Shown in pieces: positions 17,483 to 26,498 of a DNA stretch of 64,000 bases (its first letter is position 1; every line of letters begins with the position of its first letter). This DNA comes from Neoalteromonas arenosi (GTDB lineage Bacteria; Pseudomonadota; Gammaproteobacteria; Enterobacterales; Alteromonadaceae): contig NZ_JAUCBP010000006.1 of assembly GCF_030362855.1 (NCBI RefSeq), forward strand, positions 96,892 to 160,891, read 5' to 3'. The translations under genes and the position numbers were made by a program. Under the pieces are notes generated by a model. It was not told the DNA's origin, ran no database searches, and saw only the letters and a program-made list of their open reading frames with translations.

Positions 17483-18726
17483 GTTTAATTAGGACTATTT
17501 CAACAGCCGCTGCTACAGCAGCTCGCGCGCTAGCGGTGCTTGATGAGAACAAAAAGAACCAGGTGTTGACCGATATGGCAACGGCATTGCGACAACAACA
17601 GTTGAGTATCCTCACCGCCAATGAAAAAGATTTGGTCGAAGCGCACAAAAACAACTTAGCGCTATCAATGATTGACCGTTTAACGTTAAACCCAGAGCGT
17701 ATCGAAGATATGGCTGCTGGTATTGAGACTATTGTCGAACTTGATGACCCAATTGGTGCAGAGCGTGACTTAGGTGAGCGTCCTAACGGGATTAAGATCA
17801 GCAAAATGCGTGTGCCATTAGGCGTTGTATGTATGATTTATGAGGCTCGCCCCAATGTAACTGCTGACGCCGGAGCCCTGTGCTTTAAATCCGGTAATGC
17901 CGTAATTTTGCGTGGTGGTAAAGAGGCCCTAAACAGTAGTTTAGCAATAGCCGAGGTTTTGCAAGCGGTATTAAATCAGCACGGTTTACCTGAAGCGCTT
18001 ATTTCGGTAGTACCCGACCCAGACCGCGCTCATATGATGGAACTGATGGAGCAACGCGAGTTGATTGATGTCATCATCCCACGAGGTGGAGAAGGACTGA
18101 TCAATTTTGTCACCGATAACAGTAAAGTACCGGTTATTCAGCATTTTAAAGGCGTATGTCACTTATATGTAGACAAAGATGCTGACATCGAAAAAGCGTT
18201 AAACTTACTCGAAAACGGTAAGACTCAACGCACGGGTGTGTGTAATGCTCTTGAGGGCTTGCTTGTGCACGCTGATATCGCCGATGAGTTTATGCCCAAA
18301 GCAATCCAGCTGTTGAAAGATCACGGCGTGCGAATAAACGGCTGTCAGCAAGCCAAACAATACAATACGGATATTCATGAATTAAACACTGAAGACTTTG
18401 GTGCAGAGTATCTGGATTTGGAAATCGCTATACGTATCGTGGCTGACACAGATGAAGCTATGCTTCACATCGCGCGATTTGGTAGTAACCATACTGAAGT
18501 TATTTGTACCGAAAACGAGATCACAGCTAAGCGATTCCAACGCAGTGTCGATGCCTCTGTCGTGATGGTGAATGCGTCATCGCGCTTTTCTGATGGCAGC
18601 CAGTTGGGGTTGGGTGCGGAAATTGGTATTGCTACAACCAAGCTACACGCCTATGGCCCAATGGGACTAGAGTCACTCACTACCGAAAAATACTTAGTGC
18701 ATGGTGATGGACAGATTCGCGCCTAA
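17479..18726 (+). CDS. proA: gamma-glutamyl phosphate reductase
   Basis: It reduces gamma-glutamyl phosphate with NADPH to glutamate semialdehyde, which cyclises towards proline. This aldehyde-dehydrogenase-fold enzyme has 415 residues, the usual length. The motif GVVCMIYEARPNVTADAGAL, the nucleotide region LRGGKEALNSS, the catalytic cysteine in QRTGVCNALEGLLVH and the C-terminal GLGAEIGIATTKLHA are all intact. It is translationally coupled to proB (ATGA overlap) and is the last gene before a strong terminator. Confidence 0.97.
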   Translation: MSLIRTISTAAATAARALAVLDENKKNQVLTDMATALRQQQLSILTANEKDLVEAHKNNLALSMIDRLTLNPERIEDMAAGIETIVELDDPIGAERDLGERPNGIKISKMRVPLGVVCMIYEARPNVTADAGALCFKSGNAVILRGGKEALNSSLAIAEVLQAVLNQHGLPEALISVVPDPDRAHMMELMEQRELIDVIIPRGGEGLINFVTDNSKVPVIQHFKGVCHLYVDKDADIEKALNLLENGKTQRTGVCNALEGLLVHADIADEFMPKAIQLLKDHGVRINGCQQAKQYNTDIHELNTEDFGAEYLDLEIAIRIVADTDEAMLHIARFGSNHTEVICTENEITAKRFQRSVDASVVMVNASSRFSDGSQLGLGAEIGIATTKLHAYGPMGLESLTTEKYLVHGDGQIRA

Positions 18727-18760
18727 ACGAGCGCTCTGACCAACGTGTATCGGTATTTCT

Positions 18761-18790
18761 AAAAACGGCGCTTTTGCGCCGTTTTTTTTA
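18761..18790. terminator. bidirectional terminator, proA / yceI
   Basis: A 9-bp stem AAACGGCGC/GCGCCGTTT with a 4-base loop is followed by eight T on the plus strand and preceded by an A-run that serves the minus strand. The T-tract overlaps the stop codon of the convergent YceI gene. Confidence 0.92.
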
Positions 18791-19342
18791 TTTCCGCAGT
18801 TGTATTTCAATCGCTATCTCTCGACTGACCCATTCGGCGTCGGGGTCCGACTCAACCCCAATATCAAAAGCTAATCGGTCAATGCTAAATTCGGCCTGAT
18901 ACAATTGAACGGCACTTTGTACAAGTTCAAAGCTCACCGGTCGCGTTTTATTTTTAATCGTTAACTCCCCTGTCACTTGATAGCCTTGGCCACTATTGGT
19001 GCTAGTAATCTCGGTGCTAATAAAGCGCGCTACGGGGTAATTCTCCGCGTCAAACCATTCAGATTCTGGCAACGTACTGTCATAGGTAAAATCACCAGTT
19101 TCAGCTGATGAAACCACAAATTCGGCACTAATCGACGGTGCCTCCGCCGGCGGCAAAACAAGTGTCGCTTGCCAATCATTAAACTGTCCATTAAATGTCA
19201 TACCCGCATGCTCGCCACTAAATCGAACCGAGCTCTGATTTGCATCAACCACCCACTGCTGGGCAGCCTGCTGAGCGAGCGTATGAAAACCCAGCGCCAT
19301 AAAACCAAACGCTACTCCGCGCCACATTATCATTGTTTTCAT
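18788..19342 (-). CDS. YceI-family periplasmic protein (copy 2)
   Basis: A secreted lipocalin-like protein of the YceI family, whose members bind polyprenyl-type lipids. A signal peptide (MKTMIMWRGVAFGFMALGFH, cleavage near LAQ) is followed by the YceI barrel with QQWVVDANQSSVRFSGEHAG near its start and VTGELTIKNKTRPVSFEL. The Met at 19342 is chosen because it gives a 4-base ATGA overlap with the cytochrome gene. Third gene of a YceI - cytochrome b561 - YceI operon. About 30 residues shorter than the first copy and clearly diverged from it. Confidence 0.88.
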   Translation of the reverse strand: MKTMIMWRGVAFGFMALGFHTLAQQAAQQWVVDANQSSVRFSGEHAGMTFNGQFNDWQATLVLPPAEAPSISAEFVVSSAETGDFTYDSTLPESEWFDAENYPVARFISTEITSTNSGQGYQVTGELTIKNKTRPVSFELVQSAVQLYQAEFSIDRLAFDIGVESDPDAEWVSREIAIEIQLRK

Positions 19343-19896
19343 TGACTTCGACTCCACCACATACGCGGTAATAAGTTCACTTTGTCACGGTATTTGTGTT
19401 TCACAACCGCAGCTATATGGATACTGATAAATACCATAAACGCTAGCGCGATATACCAATGGCTCAAACGCGCAAGCGATTCCACTGTTTCATTTCCACG
19501 AACGCCAGGTATGTGCGGCCACTTAAACCAATCAAATACGATGGTGGGTAAACCAAACGAACTGGCAGACACCATCATCCAGCCGGTCAGCGGCATCAGT
19601 ATCAGAGCGACATACAATAGTCGATGGCCCCATAGCGCTTGTTTGTGCTCGTTTTGGGGTATTTCTATAGGTAATGACGGTTGCTTGCTAAACCATCGAA
19701 CAATAAGCCGCAAAACGATCGCCCACAACATCAGAACGCCAGCGCTTTTATGTATTTGGAACCATCGGAACTGCTCCGCTTTACTGATATCGACGTTGAC
19801 CATATACAGACCGCTGGCAAACATGAACAGCAACGCCAGTGCGATGACCCAATGGAGGACTATGGCAATGGAGTGATAGCGATGGGGTGAGCTCAT
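19339..19896 (-). CDS. cytochrome b561
   Basis: An inner-membrane di-haem b-type cytochrome of about 185 residues with four membrane helices and well-placed histidines: YHSIAIVLHW in helix 1, QIHKSAGVLMLW in helix 2, and LSHWYIALAF and SIHIAAVVKHKYRD in the last two. It transfers electrons from quinol to an unknown acceptor. A TTG at 19911 is an alternative start; neither has a clear ribosome site. It is sandwiched between two YceI genes and probably translated by coupling with both. Cytochrome b561 and YceI are often neighbours, which hints at a quinone-related job. Confidence 0.9.
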   Translation of the reverse strand: MSSPHRYHSIAIVLHWVIALALLFMFASGLYMVNVDISKAEQFRWFQIHKSAGVLMLWAIVLRLIVRWFSKQPSLPIEIPQNEHKQALWGHRLLYVALILMPLTGWMMVSASSFGLPTIVFDWFKWPHIPGVRGNETVESLARLSHWYIALAFMVFISIHIAAVVKHKYRDKVNLLPRMWWSRSQ

Positions 19897-19913
19897 TGTT
19901 GAAGGCCGCAAAA

Positions 19914-20546
19914 TTAGTCGTCAGTTTTGGCAAATTCGCCTTCGATCATAATTTCAACTTCATCGCCAATATTAGGTACGTATTTGGTCATTCCCCATTG
20001 CGAACGCTCAAGGCTGGTAGTGGCTGAAAAGCCCATTGTTGGTTTGCCGCTAAAAGGTTGACGTAACATTGCGCCATTAAAAGTAACGTTTAAAGTAACG
20101 GGTTTGGTAACGCCCAAAAAGGTTAAATCACCCACCATTTCGGCGGTTTTTTCACCTGTCATTGTTATCTTGGTAGATTGAAAATCAATGCTGGCAAATT
20201 GACCGGCATTAAACCAAGATTTATCGGTCGCTAGAATTTGGTTGAAGTCTTTTTCGTCAGCTAACGGGTAAGCCGTTTGGATCGATAGCGGATTAATACT
20301 CGCGGTAACAACGCTTTCAGTAACATCACTGGCATTGTAATCAATACTGGCGTCGAAGTCGGCAAAGCGTGCGACATAGTCAGAGAGTCCCAAATGAGAG
20401 ACCTTCCAAACAATACTGGCGTGGGTCAAATCCAGTTTGTACTCACCTGATGGCATATCGTTAAACGGACTTTTGGCAAACACCCAACTGATACAGCCAC
20501 TGAGCATTAGCACCAATAACAGACTCATTTTCGCCATGCGATTCAT
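19914..20546 (-). CDS. YceI-family protein (copy 1)
   Basis: A 210-residue exported YceI-type protein. The N-terminus could be a lipoprotein signal (LMLSGC, Cys 18) or be cleaved at VFA/K. The barrel begins with GEYKLDLTHASIVWKVSHLG and includes GDLTFLGVTKPVTLNVTFNG. AGGA lies upstream of the start. First gene of the three-gene operon with cytochrome b561 and the second YceI. Confidence 0.9.
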   Translation of the reverse strand: MNRMAKMSLLLVLMLSGCISWVFAKSPFNDMPSGEYKLDLTHASIVWKVSHLGLSDYVARFADFDASIDYNASDVTESVVTASINPLSIQTAYPLADEKDFNQILATDKSWFNAGQFASIDFQSTKITMTGEKTAEMVGDLTFLGVTKPVTLNVTFNGAMLRQPFSGKPTMGFSATTSLERSQWGMTKYVPNIGDEVEIMIEGEFAKTDD

Positions 20547-20617
20547 AGTTTTTCCTAGATTTGTTTAAGACATGTATTGAGCTATACGCTTAGCTCAGCA
20601 AAAAGGATGTATGGCAA

Positions 20618-21160
20618 TCAATCTAACTTAACCGTATAGGTATCGACTTGCATATCGCCGAGTGGGTCATGGTGTATGCCAGAGTACTTAAACTGCATCC
20701 CAAGCTTTTCTATGATCCGAATTGAAGCCGTATTTTCCTTTACCGCAATCGCACTGAACAATGTCACTCCAGTTTGTTCACGGATAGAACGCATGACCTG
20801 TTGAGCGGCCTCAGTTGCTATTCCCTTGCCCCAAGTTGAACGTTTAAATCGCCAACCCAGTTCTAGGTTCGCTAGTTTGGGCCTCTCACTGAAGAAGTTC
20901 ATCGGCCGGACTAAGATCCAGCCCACAAACTGTTGCTGGTCGAAAACGCCCCACATTCCCCAGCCAGATTCGGGATTGGTGTAACTGATCAAACGTGGCA
21001 AAAACACCTGGTCTATCTCAGTTTTTGATGTCGGTTTTCCGCCATTGATGAAGCGCATGACTTCGGGATCTTGATCCAGTTCCCACAGCAGCACTGCGTC
21101 AGTAGCATTGGGCTCAAGCAACCGAAAACTTAGATGCTCTGTAGGAACAACTGTAACCAC
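20618..21160 (-). CDS. GNAT-family N-acetyltransferase (RimJ/RimL type)
   Basis: A 180-residue acetyltransferase resembling the RimJ/RimL branch: TEHLSFRLLEPNATDAVLLW at the N-terminus, LELGWRFKRSTWGKGIATEA as the acetyl-CoA loop, and NTASIRIIEKLGMQFKY near the C-terminus. The start is GTG three bases after the moaA stop. The glycine codons that end MoaA (GGGGGG) double as its ribosome site. The acceptor is unknown. Confidence 0.88.
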   Translation of the reverse strand: MVTVVPTEHLSFRLLEPNATDAVLLWELDQDPEVMRFINGGKPTSKTEIDQVFLPRLISYTNPESGWGMWGVFDQQQFVGWILVRPMNFFSERPKLANLELGWRFKRSTWGKGIATEAAQQVMRSIREQTGVTLFSAIAVKENTASIRIIEKLGMQFKYSGIHHDPLGDMQVDTYTVKLD

Positions 21161-21161
21161 G

Positions 21162-22130
21162 TTACCCCCCCAACATGGCTAAGTGTTTTGTCGCACCGGT
21201 AAAGCCCACATCCAGATAGTGCGTCGCATGTTTATCGCCTAATAGCGCCACCAAGCGTTGTTCCACTCGTTCCACATCACCAGATATGAGTTCCTCGCGT
21301 AACGATAACCCATTGTCGGCAAACAAACACAAGTGTAAATCACCTTTAGCAGTGACTCTTAAACGGTTACAGGTCGCACAGAAATCTTTACTGTAAGGCA
21401 TAATAAGACCAATTTTACCGGCATACTCAGCGTGCGAAAACTCTTGCGCAGGTCCGGCGACTTTGTCCCGCAATATTGGTACCCAACCTTGGCTAAGCAG
21501 ATCTCGTTTTAGCGGTTCACCAGATACATGCTGGGCATCAAATAATACCTTGTTATCCCCCGTTTGCATAAGTTCGATAAAACGCAATGTAATCGGCACC
21601 TGTTTGACCCAATCGAGGAAGCCCTGCAGCGAACGTTGATTAACTTTGCGCATCAACACCGCATTGACTTTAACCGTTAACCCCAAAGCGAGCGCTTTAT
21701 CTATACCGCGTAAAATGCGATCTAAATGGTCATGACCGGTAATTGCATTGAACATTGCAGGATCCAAGCTATCGATACTGATGTTGATTGAATCTAAGCC
21801 CGCTTTAGCCCAGTGTTCAACCTGCTTTTCCAACAAGAAGCCATTGGTTGTTAGCGCAACGTGTTTGATTTTGGGATGCTGCTTAACCCTGGCAATGATG
21901 TCGGGTAAGTCTTTGCGCAGGCTCGGTTCACCGCCAGTTATGCGTACTTTTTCTGTACCTAAATTCGCAAAGGCACTGACTAAGGTGTCAACTTCTTCCA
22001 GTGACAAAAAGCCTTCAGGCTTATCCCCTTGGTAACCGTCCGGTAGACAATAGTCACAACGATAGTTGCAAACATCAGTAATGGACAGCCGCAAATACTT
22101 AAATTTGCGACCAAATTTATCTTCTAGCAC
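21162..22130 (-). CDS. moaA: GTP 3',8-cyclase, molybdenum cofactor synthesis
   Basis: A radical-SAM enzyme converting GTP to the cyclic precursor on the way to pyranopterin monophosphate. It shows the cluster-binding CNYRCDYCLPDGYQG, ITGGEPSLRKDL, the second cluster CATCNRLRVTAKGDLHLC, and the C-terminal Gly-Gly needed for activity. The GTG at 22130 is chosen: it follows GGAAAGGTG and gives 322 residues that line up with E. coli MoaA from its first residues. The longer frame to 22199 runs into the conserved RNA leader. No other moa gene is adjacent. Confidence 0.95.
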   Translation of the reverse strand: MLEDKFGRKFKYLRLSITDVCNYRCDYCLPDGYQGDKPEGFLSLEEVDTLVSAFANLGTEKVRITGGEPSLRKDLPDIIARVKQHPKIKHVALTTNGFLLEKQVEHWAKAGLDSINISIDSLDPAMFNAITGHDHLDRILRGIDKALALGLTVKVNAVLMRKVNQRSLQGFLDWVKQVPITLRFIELMQTGDNKVLFDAQHVSGEPLKRDLLSQGWVPILRDKVAGPAQEFSHAEYAGKIGLIMPYSKDFCATCNRLRVTAKGDLHLCLFADNGLSLREELISGDVERVEQRLVALLGDKHATHYLDVGFTGATKHLAMLGG

Positions 22131-22149
22131 GTTAACACCTTTCCAAATT

Positions 22150-22275
22150 AAAGCTTGAGCTTTCGGGAGGCTGGCAAATTTCTCGGCCAACCCGCGCACA
22201 CCAAGGTTCGATGCGCTGGCCTGAATCTCATATAAACTTTTGATTGTTACGTAGAGAGACAGGCTCGGAGCTAGT
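22150..22275 (-). ncRNA. probable Moco riboswitch (molybdenum cofactor RNA motif) upstream of moaA
   Basis: The leader between the DUF533 gene and moaA is GC-richer and more structured than other spacers here. Read on the minus strand it contains GCTCCGAGCC, then CTTGGTGTGCGCGGG, then a 7-bp stem GGTTGGC/GCCAGCC enclosing CGAGAAATTT, then CTCCCGAAAGC. These match my memory of the conserved parts of the Moco RNA motif, which is known upstream of moaA in gammaproteobacteria. AAGCTCAAGCTT with following T-rich bases, next to the moaA ribosome site, could be the expression platform. A covariance search was not possible here. Confidence 0.68.
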
Positions 22276-22306
22276 TTTATTGCTGACGTCGACTATAACT
22301 CAGTGT

Positions 22307-23053
22307 TTACGCGGTTTGCAATTGCTGATGAATACTACTCACCAACTCTCTCGGTAAACACAATTGATTGGCTAGCGCCTGTAAATACTGACCTGACACT
22401 GGCTGCTCTAAATCTATCGCACTGGCGCTGGCTGCATAAACTTCAATACCCGTCTGCGCATTAGGCACAGCAGCAACCAATTCATGCATAGACATTGGCT
22501 TGCGCAGTTCATCAAACAGCATGGCCTTCTCTTCGATACTCAGCTCCATACTCTCAACTTGATTGAAAATATTTTGCCGTTCGTTTTCATCAATATGACC
22601 GTCGGCATACGCTGCTGCAATCATGGCACGCATTAGAATGAGTTGTCCTCCCTCATTACTTTCATCAACGACTTCCTCAAACGATTGTTGCGAAATCGTC
22701 GCAGGTGCGAAATCAAAGGTTTGTCCATGGATACGGCGCGGATCAGGCGTGTAAGTATCAGCCGCGAGTGTTTGCGGTTGTTGCTGTGGCTGCTGATAAC
22801 CTTGTTGCGGTTGGCCTTGGTGTTGTTGACCGGCTTGTTGACCTTGTTGGTTAGCCGAATATTGCTTGTAGGCTTTCCAAGCCAACCCACCAACGGCTGC
22901 AAGCGCACCGTACTTAAGTACTTTGCCGCCAGCCTTGCGGCCTTTTTTACTGGTTACCATACTGGTTAAACCGCCACCCGCTACACCGCCTAAAAAGCCA
23001 CTTAAAGCACCCGATTTAGACAGGCCACCGACTAACTTTTGCAAATCACGCAT
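22307..23053 (-). CDS. DUF533 / TerB-like inner-membrane-associated protein
   Basis: A 248-residue protein of the YebE/DUF533 type. It has a glycine-rich N-terminus with a probable membrane segment (about 15-60, LKYGALAAVGGLAWKAYKQY), a striking Gln/Gly-rich linker (about 66-95) and a C-terminal all-helical TerB-like domain (about 135-245) with AAAYADGHIDENER. AAGGAG precedes the start. The function is unknown; related proteins are induced by envelope stress in E. coli. Confidence 0.82.
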   Translation of the reverse strand: MRDLQKLVGGLSKSGALSGFLGGVAGGGLTSMVTSKKGRKAGGKVLKYGALAAVGGLAWKAYKQYSANQQGQQAGQQHQGQPQQGYQQPQQQPQTLAADTYTPDPRRIHGQTFDFAPATISQQSFEEVVDESNEGGQLILMRAMIAAAYADGHIDENERQNIFNQVESMELSIEEKAMLFDELRKPMSMHELVAAVPNAQTGIEVYAASASAIDLEQPVSGQYLQALANQLCLPRELVSSIHQQLQTA

Positions 23054-23240
23054 GATGTTCTCCTTATGTTGCCGTCCAGCTTAGGCGAATTATTAATCAA
23101 CTTAAATCCGAACTTTGTTACAAGATTATTCGAGAAAAACTGAATATTGGATTGCTGGGCATAGCAAATTTGTTTTGCGAATAACGAAACAAACCAAGTT
23201 GTGGCACACTGTTAGAGTAATAGTTAACTGATGAGAATTT

Positions 23241-25031
23241 ATGCGTCGCTCCCGCGCCAACAACGACCAAGACAAGCCAATTAACTGGCGAATATTCAAA
23301 CAACTTTGGCCTTACTTAACAGAGTTCAAACAACGCGTTTGGCTTGCCATCTTGTGTTTAGTTGCGGCAAAAGTCGCCAGTGTCGGTTTGCCTTTTGTAC
23401 TCAAATACACAGTTGATGCACTGAATCTCGATACCACTGCTGAACAAATCTTGGTTGCACCGATTGCATTGATTATTGCTTATGGTGGCTTGCGCCTTGC
23501 CAATGTGTTATTCGGTGAAATTCGCGATACGTTATTCGGTCGTGTCACTGAACGAGCGATGCGCCGGTTGGGACTCACGGTATTTAAACACTTACACAAA
23601 CTAGATTTAGATTTTCACCTCAGTCGTCAAACGGGAGGGCTCTCTCGGGACATTGAACGCGGGTCGAGCGGGATCAGTTTCTTAATGCGTTTTATGGTGT
23701 TTAATATTGGCCCAACGTTGCTCGAGATTATCATGGTTGTTGGCATACTGTTCTACAACTATGGCTTTACTTTCGCTGCTATCATTCTGAGTTCAGTAGT
23801 GCTGTACGTGAGCTTTTCAGTAAAAGCTACTGACTGGCGCACGCGCTTTGTACGTGAGGTTAATCAAGCCGATAACAGCACCACAACACGTGCAGTCGAC
23901 AGCTTGTTAAACTTTGAAACGGTCAAGTATTTCAATAATGAACAATACGAAGCCAACCGCTATGACAGCGATTTGGCTACGTGGGAAACAGCGCGACGCA
24001 AAAACCGTTTGTCACTATTTGCGTTAAATGGCGGGCAAGCCTTTATCATCGCGGCTGCGATGACTAGCATGATGGCAATGGCGGCGATTAATGTAGCTAA
24101 TGGCACCATGACTATCGGTGATTTTGTGCTGATTAACGCCTTTACCATGCAAATCTTTATGCCGCTTAACTTCTTGGGATTTGTGTATCGGGAAATCAGA
24201 GGCTCACTGGCGAACATAGAGAACCTGTTTGATCTCCTTGCTAAAAAGCCACAGGTCACAGATACACCCAATGCTGCGGATTTGACCGTTGATACCGGCA
24301 CTATTGTGTTTGATAACGTTGCATTTGGTTACCGACCTGATCGGCAAATTTTAAAAGGTGTTAGCTTTAGCGTTGCCCCCGGCTCTAAAGTAGCAATAGT
24401 CGGTGAAAGTGGTTCAGGCAAATCAACAATTGTTAAACTATTATTTCGCTTTTACGATCCGCAAAGTGGCACGGTTAGTATCGACGGCGTGTCACTTGCT
24501 GATGTGACCCAAGCGTCGGTACGCAAACACATAGGCATAGTGCCCCAAGACACCGTTTTGTTTAATGACACCATTGAAGAAAATATCCGCTATGGGCGCC
24601 CTGATGCCAGCGATGAGGAGGTTGCAGAGGCGATACGCCTTGCCCATTTAGATAAATTTATCGCTGGGCTACCTGAAGGCGGAAACACCGCTGTAGGTGA
24701 GCGTGGCCTGAAACTATCCGGAGGCGAGAAACAACGGGTGGCCATCGCGCGCACTATTCTTAAACGCCCGCCGATTATGGTATTTGATGAAGCCACTTCG
24801 TCGCTCGATTCGCAGTCTGAACAAGCGATATTGGCAGCACTACGAGAAATTGCCCAAGGCCATACGAGTATTATGATCGCTCATCGCCTCTCTACCATCG
24901 TCGATGCTGACAATATCATCGTGCTCGACAAAGGTCAGATTATTGAACAAGGCGACCACCAAAGTTTATTGGACAAGCAAGGTGCTTATGCTGCGCTTTG
25001 GGCTGCGCAGCAACGAAAATCGGCAGACTAA
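23241..25031 (+). CDS. Atm1/HMT1-type ABC exporter (fused permease and ATPase)
   Basis: A half-size ABC transporter of 596 residues: a six-helix membrane domain (about 25-330) and an ATPase with Walker A GESGSGKST, Q-loop IGIVPQDTVLFND, signature LSGGEKQRVAIART, Walker B IMVFDEATSSLD and switch AHRLST. The membrane part (ETVKYFNNEQYE, LDFHLSRQTGGLSRDIERG) is of the Atm1/ABCB7 family, which exports glutathione-linked sulfur or metal species. The exact substrate is not shown. A strong terminator follows. Confidence 0.92.
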   Translation: MRRSRANNDQDKPINWRIFKQLWPYLTEFKQRVWLAILCLVAAKVASVGLPFVLKYTVDALNLDTTAEQILVAPIALIIAYGGLRLANVLFGEIRDTLFGRVTERAMRRLGLTVFKHLHKLDLDFHLSRQTGGLSRDIERGSSGISFLMRFMVFNIGPTLLEIIMVVGILFYNYGFTFAAIILSSVVLYVSFSVKATDWRTRFVREVNQADNSTTTRAVDSLLNFETVKYFNNEQYEANRYDSDLATWETARRKNRLSLFALNGGQAFIIAAAMTSMMAMAAINVANGTMTIGDFVLINAFTMQIFMPLNFLGFVYREIRGSLANIENLFDLLAKKPQVTDTPNAADLTVDTGTIVFDNVAFGYRPDRQILKGVSFSVAPGSKVAIVGESGSGKSTIVKLLFRFYDPQSGTVSIDGVSLADVTQASVRKHIGIVPQDTVLFNDTIEENIRYGRPDASDEEVAEAIRLAHLDKFIAGLPEGGNTAVGERGLKLSGGEKQRVAIARTILKRPPIMVFDEATSSLDSQSEQAILAALREIAQGHTSIMIAHRLSTIVDADNIIVLDKGQIIEQGDHQSLLDKQGAYAALWAAQQRKSAD

Positions 25032-25054
25032 ATTGTTACACTCTGTGAGAGAAT

Positions 25055-25084
25055 AAAAAAGGCATCCGCAAGGATGCCTTTTTT
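25055..25084. terminator. bidirectional terminator, Atm1 exporter / DAHP synthase
   Basis: A perfect 13-bp stem (AAAAAAGGCATCC / GGATGCCTTTTTT) with a GCAA tetraloop lies between convergent genes, giving U-tracts in both directions. Confidence 0.95.
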
Positions 25085-25100
25085 CGTTGCAAACAAAAGC

Positions 25101-26447
25101 TTATCGATGGGTTCTCAAACGGTCAGCGACCAAAAACGCCATTTCTAAGACCTGATCAGCATTTAACCGCGGATCACACTGTGTTTGGTAAGCTTGGGCT
25201 AAATCATCATCGCTGATCTTGTAAGCGCCACCGGTACATTCAGTCACGTGCTGTCCGGTCATCTCCAAGTGTATACCACCTGCATGGGTACCTTCGAGCT
25301 CATGTGCGGCAAAGAACTGCTGGATTTCACGTAGAATTGCTTCGAAATCACGGGTCTTATAGCCACTACTCGCTTTAAACGTATTGCCGTGCATAGGATC
25401 TGAACTCCACACCACATTGCGGCCTTCGGACTTAACGCGGCGTAACAGTGCAGGAAGATTTTCAGCTAAGTTGTCGGCGCCCATGCGCGTGATCAAGGTT
25501 AAGCGTCCTGGGTCATTATCTGGGTTTAAGGCATCAATCAGCTTAATTAACTCATCACCTTGCATTGATGGACCAATTTTCACACCGATTGGGTTGTGGA
25601 TACCGCGGAAGAATTCAATGTGCGCATGGTCGAGCTGACGTGTACGCTCACCGATCCACACCATGTGAGCGCTACAGTCGTAAGGCTTACCGGTTAAAGT
25701 ATCGATACGCGTTAGCGATTGCTCATAATTCAACAATAATGCTTCGTGCGATGTAAACAGCGAAGTCTCATGCAAGGTTCCTGTATTGCTGGCATTGATT
25801 CCAATCACGTTCATAAAGTCGAGCGTATCTTGGATCCGCGTTGCCATATCACTGTAACGCTCTTTGAGTGGGTTGTTTTCAACAAACGCCATATTCCAGC
25901 GATTGACCTGCTGTAGATCCGCCAGACCACCTTGGGCAAAGGCACGCAACAGGTTTAGTGTTGATGCGCTGCGATGGTAGGCATCGAGCAGACGATTAGG
26001 ATCGGGCTCACGCGCTTCAGGTGTAAATTCAAAGCTGTTGATAATATCGCCGCGATAGCTGGGTAAAGTAACACCGTTGATCGTTTCGGTGTCGGCTGAG
26101 CGAGGTTTGGCGTACTGACCGGCCATTCGTGCAACTTTAGTCACCGGACAGCGCCCCGCAAAAGTCAAAACAATTGCCATCTGCAGTAACACTTTAAAGG
26201 TGTCACGAATTTTCGGGGCGTTAAACTCATCAAATGATTCTGCGCAGTCCCCGCCTTGCAATAAAAAGCCTTCACCTAAACAAACATCGCTTAATTGCTT
26301 ACGCAATTGACGAGTTTCCTCGGCAAATACCAACGGCGGATACGTGGCTAAGCGCTGCTCGACCTCTGCCAGAAGCGCTGTATCTTTATATGTTGGTTGT
26401 TGCAATATCGGTTTTTCGCGCCAGCTATCTGGCCGCCACTCACTCAT
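25101..26447 (-). CDS. 3-deoxy-7-phosphoheptulonate synthase, class II
   Basis: It catalyses the first step of the shikimate pathway from phosphoenolpyruvate and erythrose 4-phosphate. The 448-residue plant/actinobacterial-type (class II) form is recognised by [56 protein letters not shown] and [19 protein letters not shown]. coli-type class I enzymes (about 350 residues) share none of these. AGGAA precedes the start. It is monocistronic between a bidirectional terminator and the BtuD gene. Confidence 0.95.
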   Translation of the reverse strand: MSEWRPDSWREKPILQQPTYKDTALLAEVEQRLATYPPLVFAEETRQLRKQLSDVCLGEGFLLQGGDCAESFDEFNAPKIRDTFKVLLQMAIVLTFAGRCPVTKVARMAGQYAKPRSADTETINGVTLPSYRGDIINSFEFTPEAREPDPNRLLDAYHRSASTLNLLRAFAQGGLADLQQVNRWNMAFVENNPLKERYSDMATRIQDTLDFMNVIGINASNTGTLHETSLFTSHEALLLNYEQSLTRIDTLTGKPYDCSAHMVWIGERTRQLDHAHIEFFRGIHNPIGVKIGPSMQGDELIKLIDALNPDNDPGRLTLITRMGADNLAENLPALLRRVKSEGRNVVWSSDPMHGNTFKASSGYKTRDFEAILREIQQFFAAHELEGTHAGGIHLEMTGQHVTECTGGAYKISDDDLAQAYQTQCDPRLNADQVLEMAFLVADRLRTHR

Positions 26448-26498
26448 CGGTCATCGTTCCTGTTGTTTATTTAGCTGTGCAGAATAGCACAGGCATAG

